Assembly: GCF_026745355.1 (NCBI RefSeq)
Contig: NC_079205.1
Coordinates: 9,414,100 to 9,478,099, forward strand
DNA: 64,000 nt
Reading direction: 5' to 3'
DNA from: Beta vulgaris subsp. vulgaris
Lineage: Eukaryota; Streptophyta; Magnoliopsida; Caryophyllales; Amaranthaceae
Part shown: positions 33,961 to 43,976 of the stretch, piece after piece
Layout: each line of letters begins with the position of its first letter
Numbering within the stretch: the first letter of the stretch is position 1
Translations under genes and position numbers: made by a program
Notes under the pieces: generated by a model
Database searches by the model: none
Told to the model about the DNA's origin: nothing
The model's input: the letters and a program-made list of their open reading frames with translations, nothing else

Positions 33961-35709
33961 AGCAGTAGTAGTGGTTGTGGTCTGTGGTCTGTGGTCTGTG
34001 GACTTGTGGTGGTAGTGTTGTTATTAATATTATCGTTGTTGCTGTTATTGCGGTTAGTTATCTTGAATTAGCTTATCTACTTACATTCATACCTTCATTT
34101 TATCCCATAGCAACATGCATGTTTTAGAAGTAGATTTTTTTGTTTCAAAATGCATTTCTCATATGTTGTATTTTTATCGTAAATTTGCTTATTAACTATC
34201 ATTTACACATTCATTTAATCCAATAAGTACTTTGAATCATTTAAGTATAGATATTTTTAGTTTCAAAATGCATTACACTTAAAGACGATTAGCCTAATAA
34301 GTACCCACTCACATAATCACATTGACTATTATATACACTAATCAATTCGTATTAGCTTGTGTTTTAAACTAATTTATATTCGAGATTCAATACTTTGATC
34401 TATACACTGTTCTATACATTAAGATATACTCGAAATGCAGTATATCGATCTACACAATATACTAATTTAGCTTAGCCTAATGATCACCCACCTACACTGA
34501 TTTTTGTCAAATTATAACTCGTATTAGCTTGTGTTTATCGACTTTCATCATCATCATCATCGCTAATTATGATAATTCACCATTATAAATCATCATCACC
34601 TTGATCAACATCAATCATCAATTCATCATTAATAGTTATAAGTCAATATACACATTGTTGGAAAACTATAGAAAACATAACATTACATAGTAACATTACA
34701 AAGTTATTATACATAATTACATTTAGTATCACTAACATAAGTATAATCAACATGGAAATGATCAATGACTAGACATTCTATACATTAAGACATTCTATAA
34801 TGAAGAAGACAACTTGCATCAATTGAATTAGATGTTTAGTTATGAAATGAATTTAACTTACGGACTATTAAACTTAAATAATGATTGTTATCTTGAATTA
34901 GTTTATCGACTTATATAGGTCTGCTCATTAATCTCATATGACAAAAACTTATTCTACTTCAATTAGATATTTTTAATTTCAAAATTAGTTGAAACTAAAT
35001 ATGACCAGGTTAAATAGAATATAGTTATGTTCAATAAACTTAATGACTTATATTTATACATCGTCCATCTAACCCAATAACTACACATTAGTTCAATCAT
35101 ATGTTTTATGTTTCAAAATACATTTAACATAAAGACGATTAACTCAAATATCGTATTGTTATCTTACATTAACTTAGCGGCTACCATTGGCACATTCATT
35201 ATAGATGTTAAAATACCATTGGCTACCATGTACACTAATAAATACTTGGATTATTTAAGTAGATGTTTTGTGTTTCAAATTTCATTATACATTGGAAGAC
35301 ATAATGATTAACCACTTACATTAACTTCTTTATAAACTAATTCATCATTACCAATCATCATCTTAATCTTGACCACAACCACGCACTTACCAATTAATCA
35401 GTGATGGTTACACATTGAAAAACTATAGAATAATGAAGAATTTGAAATTGAATTTTTCAATATCAGCCAAATGTTGAACCTTTAATAAAATAATTTTACA
35501 GAAAATATGACAACTTCAAGATGCCCTTTCGTAGACAAATATAGATATGTCTCTTGGTGCTATCGTTGTGTTCGACAAGTTTAACCTATGTGATAAAAGT
35601 CCAACTGAGTTGGAATTTCTTGCAGTGAATAACGGCTTGACCCGAAGAGAAAAGTTGTACACGGCATAACCGATAATAACTTTCACTCGAGTCAATGAAG
35701 GTTTCCTTA

Positions 35710-35990
35710 AGAAACCGAAAATAACTGAATCCGAACTGAAAATAACTTTTTAACTGATAGTAATCGGTAAAAAGTCAACTGTTTAAACCAAAACTGTATG
35801 GGTCAAATCAAAAGACAACTGTTAACTGAACTGAACTTAACTGAAAATTGAATTAACTGTATGGATTGAAACTGAAACCGAAAAAGTTTAAACTGAATCA
35901 ATTAAGCTTGAAAAAATAAACTGAATTAACTGAACTGAAGTCAACTGAACTGTTTGGTTTGAACCAGAACTGAACTGGTTAACTGAATTG
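35710..35990. repeat. Right subterminal AACTGAACTG array
   Basis: The same words as at the left end (GTTAACTGAACTGAACTTAA, AACTGAATTAACTG), ending just inside the right inverted terminus. Confidence 0.85.
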
Positions 35991-36007
35991 ACACCACTAT
36001 TCTCCAG

Positions 36008-36250
36008 TCCTTCGCTGCATGGATGAAATAGCTCAAGATGGGATGAAACATGGGTTGTAGTAAGTGTACAAGTCCGTGACTTTGCTGAGAAAATAAAGGG
36101 GTTGATTGTATCCAAGTTGTGTACCATTCCAGTGGAAGAATGTGTTACTTCACAACTCTCAACATCGAAATCCATCGTTAGACCTTGATCGTCATTTTCT
36201 TCTATAACGATCATAACCTCCTCTACCCTGGTAACGATCACCATTTGCAT
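36008..36250 (-). pseudogene. Unknown ORF whose 3' end is split by the hAT-like element
   Basis: From ATG at about 36250 the minus strand reads MQMVIVTRVEEVMIVIEEND, then an acidic and Ser/Thr-rich stretch to the hAT target site. On the other side of the transposon (31264 downward) the same frame continues for a few codons to a TGA near 31240. The uninterrupted frame would be roughly 100 codons. I recognise no family, and the ORF could be fortuitous. Confidence 0.3.
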
Positions 36251-36274
36251 GGGTGGTTGTTTAGTTGACAAAAG

Positions 36275-36750
36275 TAATAAGTGAAAAGTGAGACTTTTTT
36301 AGCACAAAATAAGTAGGTAACCTATAGGGGTGTGATTGATGCAAGTCAAGTTAACGTTTGGAGTAGCTCAATTCAACTCAATAACATTTTGAGTTGAGTT
36401 TTGACTAAATTCTGCTCGACCCTTGACCGAATTGAGTTGTATTGTGTCACAACCAACGCAAAATTAGATTACACTTGATATATTTCATTGGAAGTCTCAT
36501 TTAAGGGGCGGTGGGAGAAATATGAATTTTCTAGTACAACAGTTGGGTCATGTGAAAATGTAATCCTTTCAAAACCCTATGGGAAGTTTTTAGAATTAAC
36601 GAAAAAAACAAAACTTTTAAAATATTTCTATTGGTTGAGAAAGATTTGGTTGTAACCAATAAGATTTATAATGGTTGTAGGTGATATTTTCTATAGGAAT
36701 AATGTATCTACAACTATCCGAAAAGGAACAACATAAAGTGACTTATTAGT
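36275..36750. other. Intergenic, no gene recognised
   Basis: Nothing supportable was seen here besides AT-rich sequence. Confidence 0.5.
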
Positions 36751-36753
36751 CTA

Positions 36754-37911
36754 CTAGAATTTTTTGCACGCGATGCGTGCTCGAATTTATTTCGAAACAG
36801 AAACTCGATTTTCTTCGACATAAGAGTCAAAAATTTGAACATTAAACACACGAAGTATAATTGTTTTTAGTTGCAAAATTTAATTGGTTTAGTTTCTGTC
36901 ACTTAAGTCTCTCACCATTCTTTTTGTTTTTTTTTACTTTTCAAAGTTAAATTCTATGAACAAAATAGAAATTTTATTGAATTTATTTATGATTTCTAAT
37001 ATTATAATTTTTTAGTTGATTTTTGAATTAAATACAATACTTCATAAATTGTAAAGAAAGTGGACACTTTGATTCCAAGTCAATTTTTTCATAGGTTGTA
37101 GTTTGTTCGTGAATTTTTTAGTTTTTGTAAAGTTTCCTTGTTTTAGTGATTTGTATAACGTAAATTATGCAATTTTATAAGTTTAGTTGACTTGTGAATT
37201 ATTGTTATAATTATATTTTTGGTATTTTTGTTTGAAACCCCCTTTGATTTGTAATTTAGAATGGGAAGGGGGTAACATAGTCTCTTCATTCGGGGACACC
37301 ATAGCTCCCCCTTCCCTTATATAATAGAGATATGTTGTACTTTAATTCTTGAATTATATTTTACATAAACCTTTTTACCTTAATATTAATCGCTATTATA
37401 TAATAGAAAAAATAGGTCCAAATATATGTAAAAGTTTCATTATATATAGGAAACAATATAAAAAAGTAAATAATTTTTTTCCTTGTCTAACTTTTAAATT
37501 TTGATTTCACTACAAATACACCTCTATTTTTTATCATGACCCATATTAATTGTGAATGGTTTTTTAGAATAGTGATTTGTAAGTAAATTTTTGTAAATGT
37601 TTTTGTATGTATTGACGTTCTGGGTTATTAGTTTTAGTTTGTATGTTAATTTTATGTTTTAATAGAGTTTCCTGATTATTTGAATGTTTTTAGAACGTGA
37701 TTTTCTCAATTGTATGAGTGATTTATAAAGTTTCTTTTTTTAAGTGATTTGTGAGTGATTTATGAGTAAGTGTTGTAAATTAATTTTTGGTAGTTTTCTT
37801 TGAGTGCTGCTTTTGATTTTGACATTTCTTTTGTAATTTAGAAAAAGAAGAGGGCAAAATAGACATTTCAAAAGAGGACACCATTGCTCCTCTTTCCCTT
37901 ATATCATAAAA
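36754..37911 (-). mobile_element. Helitron copy 1 (minus), with duplicated 5' end
   Basis: On the minus strand the 3' end is hairpin GCACGCATCGCGTGC, then AAAAAATTCTAG, followed by host T: the canonical Helitron hairpin-CTRR|T terminus. The inner 5' end (TCTCTATTATATAAGGGAAG) is at 37330. A second, more diverged 5' end (TATGATATAAGGGAAAGAGG) follows at about 37911. No Rep/helicase is encoded, so it is non-autonomous. Confidence 0.8.
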
Positions 37912-38440
37912 ATATTTTTTTTTAAAAGGTAAGGAAAATTTCTTTGCAAGAAAAAGGATAAATTGGAGATTATCCCTGGCGAGGATAAGTAAAGCCTATC
38001 AACTTCTTTCACTCTGCAGTCTGCATTGTACATTGTGGGTGTTTAATGCTTGGAATATAATCATCATATCTGGCTTTATGTACTTCACCTCCCTTCTTCA
38101 TAGATCAAATCGATTCTTCTTAATTTTGTCGTATGTAAGATGAACCGTGATTGTTTCATTGTAAGTAATCACCCTTTTTATCCCTTAGGACTTAGGTTGC
38201 AGCAGCATCACTATCAGTGGCGGGAGCATATTACGTGCACAAACTGATGTCTTATGACTTGTGTCGTGAATGAAATCCTTATTAATGTCTAGCTAATAGG
38301 TAATCAATCTCTTTCTTCCTATTCATTTTCATGCATCTATTGATCGATCCTCAACTTTTCTATTCATTTCACTGCTTTCTTCCAGTTTTATTTTGTCAAT
38401 GAAGCTTGCTTTTATGGTTTACAATTCTTTATTAATTAAC
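37912..38440. other. Intergenic, no gene recognised
   Basis: Contains stretches such as GCAGCAGCATCACTATCAGT near 38200 but no supportable ORF. Confidence 0.45.
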
Positions 38441-38697
38441 TAGTTATTAGGCCCGGACTATGTTCCGGGTAAGAAAAATTTCATTTATTAATATTGTACT
38501 TTGATATAATAGCCCTAATACAACTTGGTCTAGTGGTTAAAACTTTAGTACATGAACTTGAGGTCACGGGATCAAAACCTATACTATGCAATTTCTAAAT
38601 TTTTTTATTGTACATGGATTACATGAACTAAAACTCCCTACGGAGAGCGCCACGTGATACCGTTCCTGGTTTACGTACGCCTTTTAATATATTAGTA

Positions 38698-39902
38698 CTA
38701 GAATTTTTGCACGCGATGCGTGCTTGAATTTTTTTCGAAATAGAAACTCGTTTTGCTTCGGCATAAGAGTCAAAATTTGAACATTAGACATACGAAGTAT
38801 AATTGTTTTTAGTTGCAAAATTTGATTGGTTTAGTTTCTGTCACTTAAGTCTCTCACCATTTTTTTTTTTTAAATTTTCAAAGTTAAATTTTTTTTTTTT
38901 GAATAGATTTTCAAAGTTAAATTAATTATATGAGCAAAATAGAAATTTTATTGAATTTATTTATGATTTCTAATATTATAATTTTTAAGTTGTTTTTTGA
39001 ATTAAGTACATTACTCCATAAATTGTAAAGAAAGTGGACACTTTGATTTCAAGTCAATTTTTTCGTAGTTGTTGTTTGTAAGTGAATTTTTAAGTTTTTG
39101 TGAAGTTTCCTCATTTTAGTGATTTGCATAACGTAAACTATGCAATTTTATGATTTTAGTTGACTTGTGATTGATAGTTGTAATTATATTTTTGGTATTT
39201 TTGTTTGAAGCCCCCTTTGATCTGTAAGTGAATTTGTAATTTAGAATGGGAAGGGGGTAACATAGTCTCTTCATTCGAGGACACCATAGCTCCCCCCCTT
39301 CCATTATATAATAGAGATATGTTTTACTTTAATTCTTGAATAATATTTTACATATCTTTTTACCTTGATAATTAATCTCTATTATATGATAAAAAAGATA
39401 GGTCCATATATATGTAAAAGTTTCATTATATATAGGAAATACTATAAAAAGGGTAAATAATTTTTTTCCCTTGTCTAACTTCTAAATTCTGATTTCACTA
39501 CAAATACACCGCTATTTTTTTTTATCATGACTAGCTCACCATTAATTGTGAATGGTTCTTGACAAGAGTGATTTGTGAGTAAATTTTTGTAAATTGTATG
39601 TATTGACGTTTTAGGTTATTAGTTTTAGTTTGTATGTTAATTTTAAGCTTTAATAAAGTTTCCTGATTATTTGAGTGATTTAGTAATTTTTATAACATGA
39701 TTTTCTCAATTGTATGAGTGATTTGTAAAGTTTATTCTTTTAAGTGATTTGTGAGTGAGTGTTGTAAATTAATTTTCGGTAGTTTTCTTTGAGTGTCAAT
39801 TTTGATTTTGACATTCCTTTTGTAATTTAGAAAGGGAAGGGGGCAAAATAGGCAATTCAAAAGAGGACACCATTGCTCCCCCCTTCCCTTATATAATAGA
39901 GA
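38698..39902 (-). mobile_element. Helitron copy 2 (minus), with duplicated 5' end
   Basis: The minus-strand 3' end has hairpin GCACGCATCGCGTGC, then AAAAATTCTAG, then host T. The inner 5' end (TCTCTATTATATAATGG) is at 39317, and the outer 5' end (TCTCTATTATATAAGGG, preceded by host A) at 39902. The two 5'-headed segments are related to the corresponding parts of copies 1 and 3 throughout. Non-coding. Confidence 0.88.
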
Positions 39903-40004
39903 TAGATAGATCATGACCCTAAAGGCTAAGGTGTTTGGGACTCAGGTCTTGTAAATTATTATAGTATCATTTCATAACTCAAATTAAAGTTCAAACATAT
40001 ATAC

Positions 40005-40096
40005 TTCCCCCGTTGTCAAATAAGTTAAACACTTCTTTCTTTTATGTGAGAGCTTTTTAATAAAAGTGTATCATTTATCTCAAAGCGGAAGAAGTA
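40005..40096. mobile_element. Small Stowaway-like MITE, about 90 bp
   Basis: ACTTCCCCCGTTGTCAAATAAG and CTCAAAGCGGAAGAAGT are inverted, TA-bordered, and enclose CTTTTATGTGAGAGC. The same family occurs at 52684-52776. Confidence 0.65.
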
Positions 40097-40469
40097 TATT
40101 ATTTATAAAAAAAATATAAATAAAAATTATCAATTAATTTCAAATGGGCAACATGTAGAACTTGAACTCATCATGAATTATATCAATACTGGTCTAGCTA
40201 ATGACAGTTGAGAAAAAATTATATAAAAAAAATAAGTCAATTGATTTTAGCACATTAAAAGAAAAAATGGATCATCGAAAGAAAAATTACTTAAAAGATG
40301 GGACTATTACTCTATGAGGATATAAGATTTGATCCCATCACCTCAAATTTATATACTAAAAATTTAACCACTAAAACAAATAATATTTAGTGTTATAATT
40401 TCAATGTAAAATAAATAAATAAAAATTATAATTACCTGGACATGGATAAGGCTAAAAACTAGTAAGTGA

Positions 40470-40853
40470 ATCAAAATGTGAGACTATTTCAAAAATAAAT
40501 CTTTCAAATGTTGGATTATTCTTACTATTTTTTTTTTTAAGAAATGGGTGTTAATTTCTAAGACGAAGACAAATAGAAAGGTCGATATTAGGAGTATCTT
40601 AGAGTAGATCATGTGAATCATGAAAGTCGGGCAAGTGAATACAGCTTTCGAGCTATAAAGTTTTGTTTAGTAGAAAAACAAGCGGGTCACGAGACTATTG
40701 GTGATTGCAACTTCCCAGCTAACCCCTAATCAAGTGGGCAAAGCATCTACTTGAAAAGCTACATGCAGTAACATATCAAAATTTAATTTATATTGATTGC
40801 GACCATGTTATTCCCTATATAATGCCCCATTTTTCTTTCATCTGTCTTTCCGT
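40470..40853. other. Intergenic, no gene recognised
   Basis: Only short ORFs without recognisable features are present. Confidence 0.5.
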
Positions 40854-40894
40854 TTTTATCTTCGCCAATATTTTTTTTTTATCCATGAGCCACG

Positions 40895-41128
40895 TGTAAA
40901 GGACAGCTTATAATATTCACAAGAGTATATTCTTATTTCCTTATTTACGCTTATACACTAGTCTATCATATCTTAGATTGGTACATAGTCTCTGTACTCT
41001 AGTTGTCAATAGTTGTCAGTATCTTTTCTTACAATCTTTTCTAAGTTTAGTGTATACTTGTATCTATTTAAACACCTGCTTCATTAATGAGAAATACATC
41101 AATTCTTCTCAACCTTCTTCCTCCTCTA
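40895..41128 (+). mobile_element. 5' LTR of truncated Ty1-copia element (approximate bounds)
   Basis: It starts TGTAAAGGACAGC and ends a few bases before TGGTATCAAGAGC (41131), the initiator-Met tRNA primer-binding site. The TTAATGAGAAATACATCAA stretch before the end is typical of Copia LTRs. The 3' LTR is missing. The terminal CA is not evident, so the right edge is uncertain by a few bases. Confidence 0.6.
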
Positions 41129-41130
41129 TA

Positions 41131-41143
41131 TGGTATCAAGAGC
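41131..41143 (+). other. Primer-binding site (initiator tRNA-Met) of the Copia element
   Basis: TGGTATCAAGAGC matches the TGGTATCAGAGC used by plant Copia elements, with one inserted A. Confidence 0.75.
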
Positions 41144-41172
41144 CTAACTTTTTTTTTCCCCAGCAAACATCA

Positions 41173-42018
41173 ATGGCTAACGATGGAAACCCTCCTAACC
41201 ATGCCATGATTCCCAATCAACAACAACCAACCTCCCCGTTCACCGTTGTTTCCTTCAACAACGCTCTCAAACTCACCCCTACCACCTACATCTCATGGAC
41301 CCAACAAGTCCAAGCTACTCTTTTTGGCTTCGGCCTTAAGAGATATGTGGATGGCACTCATCCTTGTCCCGCAGCCGAACTCGTCACGGATGGTGTTGCT
41401 GCCCCTAACCCCGCCTACGTCACCTGGATGAGGCAGGATCAACTCATTTTTGGCGCACTTATGGGCACCCTGTCCACCCCACTTCTTCCTCTTGTTTCTT
41501 GCGCCACCACGTCCCGCGAAATATGCACCATTCTAGCCTCGACTTATGCAAATAAGTCAAGAGGCCATATGCTCCAACTCAAAAACAGCCTAAACAATAT
41601 CACAAAAACCACCCAAACCATCTCTGAATATATGCAATCCATTAAGGGCTATGTTGATAAGCTCGCCCTTATGGGTAAACCCATGGACCCGGAGGATGTC
41701 ATTGAGAAAATCCTTAAAGGTCTCAACCAAGAACTCTATCAACCAGTCATTCTTACTGTCAATGCACGTGACACTCCTATTTCCTTTGAGGAGCTTCACG
41801 AGAAATTAATCAACCATGAATTAACACTCAACTCCCTACCTAAATCTATGTCATTCCCGGCCACTGTCAATGCTGCTTTTCGCAGTAGAACACCACCTCA
41901 CCCAGCCCTCCTACCAACTCCCACACACCTCAACACCACCAACTCCAACCGCACTCATCGCCCCTACCTCGGCAAGTGTCATTACTGCCGCAATGTCGGC
42001 CATGTTACAAGTGAATAC
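41173..42018 (+). pseudogene. Ty1-copia gag polyprotein fragment (truncated in the zinc knuckle)
   Basis: The reading frame from ATG 41173 (MANDGNPPNH) is the capsid part of a Copia gag (UBN2/gag_2 type): FTVVSFNNALKLTPTTYISW, a WMRQDQLIFGALMGTL helix, and ISEYMQSIKGYVDKLAL before the LTVNARDTPISFEELHEKL region. The CCHC knuckle CHYCRNVGH follows, but the last Cys is replaced because the frame runs at about 42018 into the SINE head. Protease, integrase and reverse transcriptase are absent. The ORF extends upstream to 40978 only by reading through the LTR, so 41173 is the better start, just after the primer-binding site. The fragment is otherwise open, suggesting a fairly young insertion. Confidence 0.85.
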
Positions 42019-42216
42019 AAAGAAGAGGGGATTCAAACCTATGACTTATTGTTCACAGCATCTCAATCTTAACCACTAGACCAAGACATCCTTGGTTTTA
42101 TCTTCGCCAATATGTACAAATGTACAATACGTTATGCACGAAAATGTTATACTCCTCCATTTGGTTTTTACGTTTTTTTATTGTTCTTTATTAGTTATTT
42201 ATTTTTTTCACTTTTG

Positions 42217-42353
42217 AGAATGGTTTCACATAATGGTTAAGATTGATGTGATGTTGAACGATATATCATAGGTTCGAATATCCATTCTCCTTCTTTGTAC
42301 TTTGTACTGCCTTCGTGGCTCATATGGATTAAAAAAATGCGTTCTCTTTCTCA
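42217..42353 (+). mobile_element. tRNA-derived SINE, plus orientation
   Basis: ACATAATGGTTAAGATTGATG (box A region) is followed by CATAGGTTCGAATATCC (box B), CTTCTTTGTACTTTGTACTG and the tail CGTGGCTCATATGGATT(A)7. The head and tail match the split SINE at 40872-42095. A TSD was not resolved. Confidence 0.7.
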
Positions 42354-42485
42354 CTATAATAAGTCTATAACCCATGTAACTATTTCTCCTAAAACTTTGT
42401 GCCTAAAAAGTGGGTAACCAATTAAAACACGAGTAGATATATAGAAGCATCTTCTAACATGCATATGTCAATGGCATTCTTATGT

Positions 42486-43242
42486 TTTTTTTTAGCAAAA
42501 AAAAAAAAAGAAACTAGGGAGGAACCCAAATAACGGGCCACCCTAAAGCATCCTTACGGATGATCTTGGAAAAGCAATATAAGGAGATTCAAACCAATAG
42601 CAGAGATTAGTAGTGGAATGGCCACGATGTGCCCTCCAGTCGGCAGCAAAATTAGATTTTCTAAAAGCATGTTGAATATTATAATTATCAAATTTTCTTA
42701 AATCATCAGCTGCATCATTAATAAGAGCAAATAGACCAGAGAATTTTCCAAACTCTTTTGATAGCTTGAATTATCGAGAGATTATCACCCTAAATAGTAT
42801 TATTATTAGCCCCCAAACAGAGAGCTCTCCTTATACCTTCTCTTAGACCACATGCCTCAATAACTAAAATAGAATTATTATCAGCAATGGTGTTAGCACC
42901 ACTAAGCAAAAGATTTCCCACAACATCTCTAATAACAAAGCCATAAGCTATGCTACCATTCTGCAACTTGGAACCATCAAAATTAAGTTTAACAAAATCA
43001 AGAGGAAGGGGGACCAAATAATATCAGGCCTAGGCTTTTTAGCTTCTTTAACAACTTGTTGACTATATCCCAAATTGGAAAAATTAGAAAACGAACAATC
43101 TAGATTATGCATATAAGCTTTAATCATAGCTCCTAATTTGGCCGGAGAAAAGCTTTTCTAGACGAAATGTGATACTATTTCTAGCATACCAAATGAACCA
43201 CCACACAATAGCATAGAAATTGAGGTTGTTAAGAGTCAAACA
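42486..43242 (-). mobile_element. 5'-truncated LINE (RNase H end), 757 bp, with about 15-bp TSD
   Basis: ATGKCATTCTTATGT occurs at both edges (42471-42485 and 43243-43257, one mismatch). A T-run (minus poly(A)) is at the left edge. The minus-strand frame gives an RNase H domain of the plant LINE type: VKLNFDGSKLQNGSIAYGFV (Asp in the NFDGS motif) and VIEACGLREGIRRAL (Glu/Ala helix). A TAG at about 42787 interrupts it before GDNLSII, so it is a dead copy. Confidence 0.85.
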
Positions 43243-43279
43243 ATGTCATTCTTATGTGAAATTGCTTATATTTAATTTG

Positions 43280-43970
43280 TTACTCCCTCCGTCCCATAAT
43301 ATAGTGCCTACTTCATTTTTGATGGGTCAAACTTTAAAATCTTTGATCGAATATTCTCATTTATATATATAAATTAACATATTCATGTGGGATCTTGTTA
43401 GATTCGTCTCAATGTGGAGAAATATGAAGAGGTACAAATCCTCGTTGAGATGATTGGAGATTCACATCCTTTCATTATACAATTCTTATTTAAAATTAAT
43501 TCCCATATATATTTAGTTTTATCCCACTTGAAAAGCTCAACTAATAGATACAAAGTGGATTTTGATTTCGAATGATTACTGTTAATTTTCAGATTATATG
43601 AAATGGATTTGGGTAATTCAATAAGGACTTTTTGTCCAATATGATTATTTTTAAAATTTAGAGCTAACTGGAAAGGTAATCAGAATTATTTTCATATTAT
43701 ATGAAATGGACCTGGGTAACTCAGTAAGGAGGATGAGAGTTTTAACCCACTTACAAGCCCAAGAAGGTTATATCCTAAAACCAATTGGTGATAGGAGGAG
43801 TAACTTCAAAGCTTATAAAGTGGTTTAATCTCTCCTCTTTATCCAATATGAGACACTCACATGTGTTCATCAATGAAATTCAACCATTACTAGTTTTCCA
43901 ACTTATAATGTGTTGCATGGCATTCCATTCCATTAATAAGAACTAGTTGACCTATATTATTGTTGCAATG
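43280..43970. other. Intergenic, with a Stowaway-type end at 43281
   Basis: ACTCCCTCCGTCCCATAATA is a typical Stowaway terminus, but no matching right end was found nearby. GAAATGGAYYTGGGTAAYTCAGTAAGG recurs at about 43600 and 43705. No gene was seen. Confidence 0.4.
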
Positions 43971-43976
43971 AACAAA

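Larger units (their letters stand above)
31273..35999. mobile_element. 4.7-kb non-autonomous hAT-like element with 8-bp TSD and subterminal AACTGAACTG arrays
   Basis: The 8-bp repeat TTCTCCAG borders the element (31265-31272 and 36000-36007). The ends are inverted: left TAGTGCTGTCAGTTTGGTT, right (reverse complement) TAGTGGTGTCAATTCAGTT. An 8-bp TSD with TAGTGGTGTCA-type ends fits the hAT superfamily. Long arrays of AACTGAACTGAATCAAACTG-like words lie inside both ends (about 31300-31850 and 35710-35990); such subterminal repeats are the usual hAT transposase-binding regions. No ORF resembles a hAT transposase (no BED finger or dimerisation region), so it would depend on a partner in trans. 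A possible minus-strand transcription unit is in the middle. Confidence 0.8.
38441..40467. repeat. Inverted pair of a second Helitron-like 3' end (38441-38610 and about 40300-40467)
   Basis: The left end reads CTAGTTATTAGGCCCGGAC with a CCCGGACTATGTTCCGGG hairpin. The right end, reverse complemented, reads CTAGTTTTTAGCCTTATCC with CATGTCCAGG. Inside both is a tRNA-like stretch (TAGTGGTTAAA, then GAGGTCACGGGATCAAAAC on the left and its inverse on the right). Similarity extends about 150 bases. Both ends abut T as for Helitron termini. Matching 5' ends were not identified; Helitron copy 2 and a small MITE lie between the pair. Confidence 0.55.
40872..42095 (-). mobile_element. tRNA-derived SINE (minus) split by a truncated Copia element
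   Basis: An 18-bp perfect repeat, TTTTATCTTCGCCAATAT, borders the insert (40854-40871 and 42096-42113). The SINE tail is at the left: a T-run (minus-strand poly(A)) then ATCCATGAGCCACG. The head is at the right: on the minus strand TGGTCTAGTGGTTAAG (box A) and ATAGGTTTGAATCC (box B). The SINE at about 42217-42353 has the same head and the same GTGGCTCATATGGATTAAA tail. Between tail and head lie a Copia LTR and gag. Confidence 0.78.

Noticed and set aside
40978..41172. Upstream extension of the gag ORF
   Set aside because: This part is LTR sequence ending at a primer-binding site; translation of gag should start after it at 41173.
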